From an uncultured Oscillibacter sp. (GTDB lineage: Bacteria > Bacillota > Clostridia > Oscillospirales > Oscillospiraceae), in NCBI GenBank assembly GCA_910576845.1, contig CAJTJA010000078.1:1-9842 (forward strand): a stretch of 9,842 nt of DNA. The letters run 5' to 3'. Below, piece after piece: positions 1 to 2,786 of the stretch (position 1 is its first letter; every line of letters starts with the position of its first letter). The notes under the pieces were generated by a model. It was given only the letters and a program-made list of their open reading frames with translations. It did not search any database and was not told the origin of the DNA. Both the position numbers and the translations under genes were made by a program.

Positions 1-31
1 TATACCGCTCCTTCTCTGCTGGCAATGCCAT
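1..31 (-). CDS. 5' end of an unidentified CDS, cut by the window edge (possibly Uma2-family nuclease)
   Basis: Only ten codons are visible, reading MALPAEKERY from an ATG at 29-31. The start is well supported: an AAGGAGG ribosome binding site lies 8 bases upstream, inside the end of the RHH gene, and the gap from the RHH stop codon is 3 bases. The two genes are therefore almost certainly co-transcribed. The opening resembles the N-terminus of Uma2-family (DUF820) putative endonucleases as I remember them, but ten residues cannot establish a family. A small DNA-binding protein followed by a nuclease-like gene would be a plausible pair. The rest lies left of the window. Confidence 0.5.
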   Translation of the reverse strand, partial: MALPAEKERY

Positions 32-34
32 AAA

Positions 35-439
35 TCACGCCTCCTTTTCCAGTTTACCCCCTGTGGCCGGGTTGATACCCATTGCAAGGGAAGTCTTGTC
101 CCGTTTGGCCTGTGTCTCCACCGCCCGGGAGACGAAATCCGGCAAATCCTCACCAGAGGCTGTAGAAGCCTCCACAGCGCACGCATATGCTTCGGAACGC
201 AGAGATACCACCCCGTCCCCGAGCGGGTCTTGTAGGGCCTCTGAGAGGCCTTTATCGCGGTCGCAGGATATTTGGTGGTCTATGGCGCGGTTGATAAAGC
301 CGTTGACGCTCTCGCCCTGGGTTTCGGCGTGGGCCTGGATGGTTTCCTTTTTGCCTTTGGGGACGGTTAGGTTGATACGGTCATAGTTTGCCGCCATATA
401 TTTATTAACGGCCTTTTGCTGTGCTTTTGATACCGGCAT
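35..439 (-). CDS. Arc/MetJ-like ribbon-helix-helix protein, probable autorepressor or antitoxin
   Basis: A 134-residue protein. Residues about 20-57 fit a ribbon-helix-helix fold: a short strand (YDRINLTVPKG), then two helices separated by a turn (KKETIQAHAETQ / SVNGFINRAIDHQI). Such proteins bind DNA as dimers through the paired N-terminal strands. The remaining 75 residues contain a second helical part (EDLPDFVSRAVETQAKRDK) and are longer than a minimal Arc domain. The ATG at 437-439 has an AAGGAGG site 7 bases upstream. The gene is the first product of the leftward promoter at 586-614, which faces a rightward promoter across three near-identical palindromes. It is thus the natural candidate to bind them, though a repressor encoded elsewhere is possible. 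A gene starts 3 bases downstream, so an antitoxin role is also open. The fold is fairly sure; the role is inferred. Confidence 0.75.
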   Translation of the reverse strand: MPVSKAQQKAVNKYMAANYDRINLTVPKGKKETIQAHAETQGESVNGFINRAIDHQISCDRDKGLSEALQDPLGDGVVSLRSEAYACAVEASTASGEDLPDFVSRAVETQAKRDKTSLAMGINPATGGKLEKEA

Positions 440-501
440 GGCGTTCCCTCCTTGAATTTTCGATTTCGTTCCACTATGGACACAATTAGGGCGGCGGGTA
501 T

Positions 502-528
502 TCTGTCCATTTCGTCCATTCTGTCCAG
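502..528. repeat. Three tandem 9-bp repeats
   Basis: TCTGTCCAT, TTCGTCCAT and TCTGTCCAG follow one another without a gap in the leader of the RHH transcript. The shared core is GTCCA. They could be short binding sites or simple slippage products. No function can be assigned. Confidence 0.5.
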
Positions 529-531
529 GGG

Positions 532-555
532 GGAGCCTCCAAAATTGGAGACTCC
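532..555. repeat. 24-bp near-perfect palindrome, CAAAATTG-centred family
   Basis: The arms are GGAG-C-CTCCAA and TTGGAG-A-CTCC around a two-base AA centre, with one C/A mismatch (536/551). It lies in the transcribed leader between the leftward promoter and the RHH gene. Neither strand has the long T tract of a standard terminator. It belongs to the same family as the palindromes at 2384-2553 and 5583-5610; the element at 2447-2470 has the same C/A mismatch in the same position. Confidence 0.75.
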
Positions 556-585
556 TTTCCCAGTATGGTCATAGTATACCGCAAA

Positions 586-614
586 AGTATATCTGTGTAT
601 ATAGACAATATCAA
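586..614 (-). promoter_or_regulatory. Leftward sigma-A-type promoter for the RHH gene
   Basis: On the minus strand, -35 TTGATA (609-614), a 17-bp spacer and -10 TATACT (586-591). This predicts a start near 579 and a leader of about 140 bases before the RHH ATG. A degraded copy of the operator palindrome (590-603) overlaps the spacer and the -10 box, so the promoter looks repressible. Confidence 0.65.
590..603. promoter_or_regulatory. Imperfect operator copy O1
   Basis: TATCTGTGTATATA matches the perfect repeat TATCTGCGCAGATA at 11 of 14 positions; the left half-site TATCTG is intact and the right half is degraded. It overlaps the spacer and -10 of the leftward promoter. Its weaker match suggests lower affinity than O2 and O3, as in a graded phage switch (inference). 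Confidence 0.5.
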
Positions 615-617
615 CAA

Positions 618-637
618 ACATATCTGCGCAGATATGT
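618..637. promoter_or_regulatory. Perfect 20-bp operator palindrome O2
   Basis: A perfect inverted repeat centred on TCTGCGCAGA with ACATA/TATGT flanks, lying between the two divergent promoters. Its first 17 bases, ACATATCTGCGCAGATA, recur exactly in O3, 35 bp to the right (centres 627.5 and 662.5). Confidence 0.75.
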
Positions 638-649
638 ATAGTCTGCCAA

Positions 650-678
650 TAGACATATCTGCGCAGATAGTGTATACT
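650..678 (+). promoter_or_regulatory. Rightward sigma-A-type promoter for the four-gene operon
   Basis: -35 TAGACA (650-655), 17-bp spacer, -10 TATACT (673-678), each hexamer one mismatch from consensus. The predicted start is near 685, giving a leader of about 160 bases before the ATG at 849. The O3 palindrome occupies the spacer. Confidence 0.7.
653..672. promoter_or_regulatory. Operator copy O3 inside the rightward promoter
   Basis: The 14-bp core TATCTGCGCAGATA (656-669) is a perfect palindrome and fills most of the 17-bp spacer between the -35 and -10 of the rightward promoter. The 17 bases 653-669 are identical to 618-634. A bound protein would block RNA polymerase. Confidence 0.75.
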
Positions 679-848
679 TGTCATTGTCAGGAGGGAACAG
701 CACCAGCAAAGGTTCCAATGAGTAGCCGCAAGGCGAAAAGAGATGGCCTATAAGAGCGGGACGGGATCTGGAATGGCCCCAACGAGGATTCCCCCATAAA
801 GCCCACCGCCGCCGGTGCAATCCCCTAAAAATCAAGGAGGTACACACC
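679..848 (+). other. Leader of the rightward operon
   Basis: About 160 transcribed bases without a convincing gene. Two tiny frames exist: 718-753 (11 codons, starting MSSRKAKRD) and 743-799 (18 codons, starting MAYKSGTGS). Neither has a well-spaced ribosome binding site; AGGAGGG at 690-696 is over 20 bases from the first ATG. A weak hairpin CACCG/CGGTG (804-817) precedes the strong ribosome binding site AAGGAGG (834-840) of the first real gene. Confidence 0.4.
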
Positions 849-1124
849 ATGACCGAGAAAATGATTGAGAACCGAGTGAAGAAACTCCAGGCCATCGAGG
901 CCCAGCAGAAGGAGCTGGAGGCCCAGGCCAACGCCATCCGGGCCGAGCTCAAGGCAGACTTGGAGGAGAAGGGCGTGGATGAGCTCAAGACCAAGAACTT
1001 CATCCTCCGCTGGAAGGAGATCATCAGCAACCGCCTGGACAGCAAGGCCCTCAAGGCCGCTCTCCCCGACGTGTACGGCCAGTTCTGCCGCACCAGCGCT
1101 TCCAGGCGCTTCACCATCGCATGA
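849..1124 (+). CDS. Small coiled-coil phage protein, Gp157/Gam-like
   Basis: A 91-residue protein. Residues 1-45 form a highly charged helix rich in K, E, Q and A with heptad-like spacing (VKKLQAIEAQQKELEAQANA), then a short C-terminal part with TKNFILRWKEIISNRLDSKALK, LPDVYGQF and a basic end, SASRRFTIA. The aromatic/Trp segment followed by 'S-N-R-L-D-S-K-A-L-K' and a terminal 'RRF' resembles the C-terminal part of phage Gp157/Gam-like proteins, some of which inhibit host nucleases. This is family recall, not a demonstrated match, and the protein is shorter than full Gam or Gp157. The ATG has AAGGAGG 8 bases upstream and is the first gene behind the repressible promoter. An early-expressed accessory role fits the position. 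Confidence 0.7.
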   Translation: MTEKMIENRVKKLQAIEAQQKELEAQANAIRAELKADLEEKGVDELKTKNFILRWKEIISNRLDSKALKAALPDVYGQFCRTSASRRFTIA

Positions 1125-1182
1125 GAAAGGCCCCATATCCCACGCCAGCAAGCAAGAGGATATAGAGCCCACACACAGCCCA

Positions 1183-1216
1183 GGAGGGGCCGGTACAGCC
1201 ATTATACCGCCCCTCC
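1183..1216 (+). other. Strong hairpin upstream of a TTG-initiated gene
   Basis: GGAGGGGCCGGTA (1183-1195) pairs with TACCGCCCCTCC (1205-1216) with one bulged C and a 9-base loop. No T tract follows, so it is not a normal terminator. It lies in the 120-base gap between the first and second operon genes, 14 bases before the AGGAGG at 1231-1236. It contains a GGAGGGG sequence that the stem would hide. An mRNA-stability or translation-control role is possible. Confidence 0.55.
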
Positions 1217-1244
1217 CGGAGAAAATCAATAGGAGGATTCATCT

Positions 1245-1652
1245 TTGAAAGGAAATATTTTCACCGACATTGCCGCCACCGTCGAGGCAGGGCGGAAAAT
1301 CCGTGAAGCAAGGAAGGCCGGAGCGGATGCTGTTCAGATCAAACCAATTCGCATTATGCCTTTTAAGGCCTTATCCCTGGGGTTCCTTGACATTATGGAA
1401 GGGTGCAGCGCCTGGAACCTGGGAAGGGAAACGTATCAGGCCGCGAAGGAGGTTTTTGATAGCCTCCCGGAGAAAACAAAGCGTGACCTTGCCCCCACGC
1501 CGGAGAGGCCGGGGGAATGGGTAGAACGCGCCCGGTTTTGGCAGAATCTCCTAAAGCCCGCCCTGCCGCCGAAAATGTATCATGCTGTCATGGTGAAGTT
1601 TATTAGTTGGTACACCCACTGTCTGCGGCGGAGGAAGGGGGCGGAGGTATGA
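1245..1652 (+). CDS. Unknown 135-residue protein, TTG start
   Basis: I do not recognise the family. The start is TTG at 1245-1247, supported by AGGAGG at 1231-1236 with 8-base spacing. The protein begins MKGNIFTDIAATVEAGRK, has a basic, mostly helical N-terminus, a middle part containing FLDIMEGCSAWNLGR, and a C-terminal half rich in W, F and K ending in a basic RRRKGAEV tail. No signal peptide or membrane segment is visible. The stop overlaps the next start as ATGA (1649-1652), so translation of the two is probably coupled. Being expressed with a Gp157/Gam-like protein suggests a phage accessory function, but nothing more specific can be said. Confidence 0.7.
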   Translation: MKGNIFTDIAATVEAGRKIREARKAGADAVQIKPIRIMPFKALSLGFLDIMEGCSAWNLGRETYQAAKEVFDSLPEKTKRDLAPTPERPGEWVERARFWQNLLKPALPPKMYHAVMVKFISWYTHCLRRRKGAEV

Positions 1653-1927
1653 CTTTCTTGGAAACCAGCGACAAGCAGGTGCGCCAGTTCATGGAGCTGC
1701 TTGATAGGGCAGGCACCAACGAATATATCATGGTGGTGGCCATCCTTTGTGCCGACCTGGGGAAAGATGGGCCTAACATCGAAAATAGGTACACTAAGGG
1801 GGACTTCAAGCGGGCCATTAAAGCCTTGAGAGCGTCCCAGGTATACGCCCCGGATCATGCTAAAAACTATGAGGCCGCTATCGCGCATATCCGCGAAAAA
1901 TGGTTGCATAAGGCGGTGACGGTATGA
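1649..1927 (+). CDS. Unknown 92-residue protein
   Basis: Begins MTFLETSDKQVRQFMELL. An ATG further upstream in the same frame (1607) is less likely because 1649 gives the ATGA overlap with the previous gene and follows GGAGG. The GGAGG is unusually close (1 base), so re-initiation after the upstream stop probably dominates; a second GGAGGA lies at 1630-1635. The protein looks helical throughout, with a central segment YIMVVAILCADLG that is moderately hydrophobic but too short and polar-flanked to be a confident membrane span. The C-terminus (YEAAIAHIREKWLHKA) is amphipathic. Family unknown. The stop overlaps the next start by ATGA. Confidence 0.7.
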   Translation: MTFLETSDKQVRQFMELLDRAGTNEYIMVVAILCADLGKDGPNIENRYTKGDFKRAIKALRASQVYAPDHAKNYEAAIAHIREKWLHKAVTV

Positions 1928-2148
1928 GGATCACATGGAAGCACGGGGACCGCTCCGTTGAGTTTGAGCACCAACCCATGCCCCCGGAACGGTTCAACGC
2001 CCTGTGTAAGCTGGCCGGGGCCGCTATCGGCGGCGGGGTGTTGCTGTTGGCCGTCCATATGGTGGGCATATGGGCCATTGTCTGGGCGGTTGGGGCGCTG
2101 GTGCTGGTTGGGCTGTACAGGCTGATTCGTGGAGGGATATTTGATTGA
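1924..2148 (+). CDS. Small membrane protein, two predicted transmembrane helices
   Basis: A 74-residue protein and the last gene of the operon. The first 27 residues are polar (MRITWKHGDRSVEFEHQPMP). Two hydrophobic stretches follow, about residues 29-46 (LAGAAIGGGVLLLAVHMV) and 48-66 (IWAIVWAVGALVLVGLYRL), split by a single Gly, ending in a short basic tail. This predicts a helical hairpin in the cytoplasmic membrane with the N-terminal part inside. It starts by ATGA overlap with the preceding gene and is followed 4 bases later by a terminator hairpin. Small membrane proteins in repressed prophage operons can be exclusion or holin-like factors; here that is only a possibility, and there is no adjacent endolysin. 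Confidence 0.7.
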   Translation: MRITWKHGDRSVEFEHQPMPPERFNALCKLAGAAIGGGVLLLAVHMVGIWAIVWAVGALVLVGLYRLIRGGIFD

Positions 2149-2152
2149 GCAG

Positions 2153-2181
2153 AGGGCCGGGGGTGATACCCCGGCCCTTTT
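2153..2181 (+). terminator. Rho-independent terminator of the rightward operon
   Basis: A perfect 10-bp GC-rich stem, AGGGCCGGGG (2153-2162) with CCCCGGCCCT (2169-2178), a 6-base loop and TTTT at 2178-2181, starting 4 bases after the stop codon. Confidence 0.85.
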
Positions 2182-2240
2182 ACTGTGGGGGAAACTTAGG
2201 TTTTCTGAGGTTGTTGTCCAAATCCCTCTATTTCGCGTTT

Positions 2241-2318
2241 TAAAGCCCCTTGCGCGGCGCTTGGCCCGCTCGAGTTATAATTATGCTCCTTCGAGCGGGC
2301 GCGGCTTTACGGGCTTTA
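2241..2318. repeat. Nested inverted repeat
   Basis: Outer arms TAAAGCCC (2241-2248) and GGGCTTTA (2311-2318) enclose a second pair, GCCCGCTCGA (2264-2273) and TCGAGCGGGC (2291-2300), around a 17-base AT-rich loop. Both pairs are perfect. There is no flanking T tract. The two-level structure differs from a simple terminator and opens the hairpin-rich non-coding region. Confidence 0.7.
2301..2318. repeat. Left copy of an 18-bp direct repeat flanking the hairpin array
   Basis: Bases 2301-2318 match 2599-2616 at 15 of 18 positions, with the last 10 (ACGGGCTTTA) identical. The two copies bracket the hairpin array almost exactly. Confidence 0.55.
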
Positions 2319-2322
2319 TACG

Positions 2323-2350
2323 GCCTTTGTGTTAAAAGTTTAACAAAGGC
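2323..2350. repeat. Imperfect inverted repeat
   Basis: GCCTTTG (2323-2329) pairs with CAAAGGC (2344-2350); inside it GTTAAA (2331-2336) can pair with TTTAAC (2339-2344). It has an AT-rich centre and no T tract. Confidence 0.5.
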
Positions 2351-2420
2351 ACCTTGCCAGCGGTCAAAACGACCAGAGGGGGGCTCAAATTGAGGCACCC
2401 GCGATTTCGGGGGTAGGGGC

Positions 2421-2446
2421 CAATCGGCTCAGATCTGAGCCGATTG
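2421..2446. repeat. Perfect 26-bp palindrome
   Basis: CAATCGGCTCAGA (2421-2433) is followed directly by its exact reverse complement (2434-2446), with no loop. CTTT follows on the plus strand. The centre is AGATCT, so it is not part of the CAAATTTG family. A loop-free palindrome of this length is more typical of a protein-binding or cruciform site than of an optimal RNA hairpin. Confidence 0.85.
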
Positions 2447-2470
2447 CTTTCACTCAAAATTGAGTAAAAG
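2447..2470. repeat. 24-bp near-perfect palindrome, CAAAATTG-centred
   Basis: Arms CTTT-C-ACTCAA and TTGAGT-A-AAAG around AA, with one C/A mismatch (2451/2466). The layout (4 bp, C/A mismatch, 6 bp, AA centre) is the same as that at 532-555, although the arm sequences differ. Confidence 0.75.
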
Positions 2471-2482
2471 TCCATCCCGGAC

Positions 2483-2508
2483 AAGGGGCCGCAAATTTGC
2501 GCCCCCTT
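2483..2508. repeat. 26-bp palindrome, CAAATTTG-centred
   Basis: AAGGGG-C-CGCAAA pairs with TTTGCG-C-CCCCTT, with a single C/C mismatch (2489/2502). The centre is fully palindromic. Confidence 0.75.
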
Positions 2509-2509
2509 T

Positions 2510-2537
2510 GGGGACTGCGCAAAATTGCGCTCACCCC
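2510..2537. repeat. 28-bp interrupted palindrome, CAAAATTG-centred
   Basis: GGGG-ACT-GCGCAA pairs with TTGCGC-TCA-CCCC around AA, with a symmetric 3x3 internal loop. Its last four bases are shared with the next palindrome, so only one of the two can form its outer stem at a time. Confidence 0.65.
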
Positions 2538-2553
2538 AAAATTGGGGGTGGGC
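2529..2553. repeat. 25-bp palindrome with one bulge, CAAAATTG-centred
   Basis: GCTCACCCCAA pairs with TTGGGG(G)TGGGC around AA, with one bulged G (2548) and one T-G wobble. Confidence 0.65.
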
Positions 2554-2601
2554 AAAGCAAAAGCCACGTGCCAACGAGCTGGCACTTTCTGGCGGGGTGG
2601 C
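2554..2601 (-). terminator. Probable terminator of the leftward operon
   Basis: On the minus strand, GTGCCA (2585-2580) pairs with TGGCAC (2573-2568). An outer GCCAC (2601-2597) pairs with GTGGC (2567-2563), with an 11-base bulge on the 5' side. TTTTGCTTT follows (2562-2554). It lies 20 bases after the stop of the last gene. The stem is irregular, so the call is moderate. Confidence 0.5.
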
Positions 2602-2616
2602 GCTTCACGGGCTTTA
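2599..2616. repeat. Right copy of the 18-bp direct repeat
   Basis: Partner of 2301-2318 (15 of 18 identical, the last 10 exact). It sits between the end of the leftward operon and the hairpin array. Confidence 0.55.
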
Positions 2617-2621
2617 AGTGC

Positions 2622-2771
2622 TCAATTCTCCGTAGAATCTTCTTGCTCCTCCTTCCCCGCGGCCGTTCGCAACACGTCTTTTGCGGCGTCCAAAACAGGA
2701 TTTAGGTCAACCCCGGGATCCAACATCCTCCGGGCCAGATCTCCCATACGCTCTTTCAGGTGGTCTTGCAT
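2622..2771 (-). CDS. 49-residue protein downstream of the tape measure, unknown
   Basis: Translates from ATG 2769-2771 to TGA 2622-2624 as a 49-residue, mostly helical, charged protein: MQDHLKERMGDLARRML at the N-terminus, a central LNPVLDAAKDVLRTAAG helix and an acidic tail EEQEDSTEN. A good AAGGAGA ribosome binding site lies 8 bases upstream and overlaps the end of the tape-measure gene, whose stop is 15 bases before this ATG. The site, spacing and lack of stops support a real gene, the last of the leftward operon. The family is unknown. A tail-associated role is suggested only by position. Distal-tail protein genes normally found here are absent. Confidence 0.65.
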   Translation of the reverse strand: MQDHLKERMGDLARRMLDPGVDLNPVLDAAKDVLRTAAGKEEQEDSTEN

Positions 2772-2786
2772 CGTATAATCTCCTTT

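Larger units (their letters stand above)
2384..2553. repeat. Dense array of at least six contiguous palindromes (non-coding)
   Basis: This 170-base segment is almost entirely self-complementary. In order: 2384-2394 (CTCAAATTGAG), a small CCCG/CGGG hairpin (2398-2411), a perfect 26-bp palindrome (2421-2446), 2447-2470 centred CAAAATTG, a small GTCC/GGAC hairpin (2470-2482), 2483-2508 centred CAAATTTG, 2510-2537 centred CAAAATTG, and 2529-2553 centred CAAAATTG. Five have the same centre but different arms. No open reading frame here has a credible ribosome binding site. The array lies between two convergent operons. It could act as bidirectional terminators, a structured RNA, or DNA-level protein sites. 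Confidence 0.75.

Noticed and set aside
718..799. Two tiny leader frames (11 and 18 codons)
   Set aside because: No well-spaced ribosome binding site and no attenuator-like pattern of codons and hairpins.
1121..1165. 14-codon frame (MRKAPYPTPASKRI) starting in an ATGA overlap with the first operon gene
   Set aside because: The overlap is suggestive, but 14 codons with no further evidence is too little to call a gene.
611..1174. 187-codon minus-strand frame
   Set aside because: It crosses the divergent promoter and the Gp157/Gam-like gene; the plus-strand gene has the ribosome binding site and sensible coiled-coil sequence.
979..1248. 89-codon plus-strand frame running out of the first operon gene
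   Set aside because: It is a shifted frame of that gene, rich in Ser/Pro/Arg, with no start signal; the 3' part covers the hairpin at 1183-1216.
2129..2335. 68-codon plus-strand frame after the membrane-protein gene
   Set aside because: It runs through the terminator and the nested inverted repeat; the sequence is unremarkable and the DNA is better explained as structure.
2384..2553. CRISPR-like array
   Set aside because: The units are palindromes with differing arms and no constant-length spacers; there is no conserved direct repeat.
2460..2778. Plus-strand frames of 81 and 93 codons across the palindrome array
   Set aside because: They translate inverted repeats and then run antisense through the 49-residue gene; no ribosome binding site.
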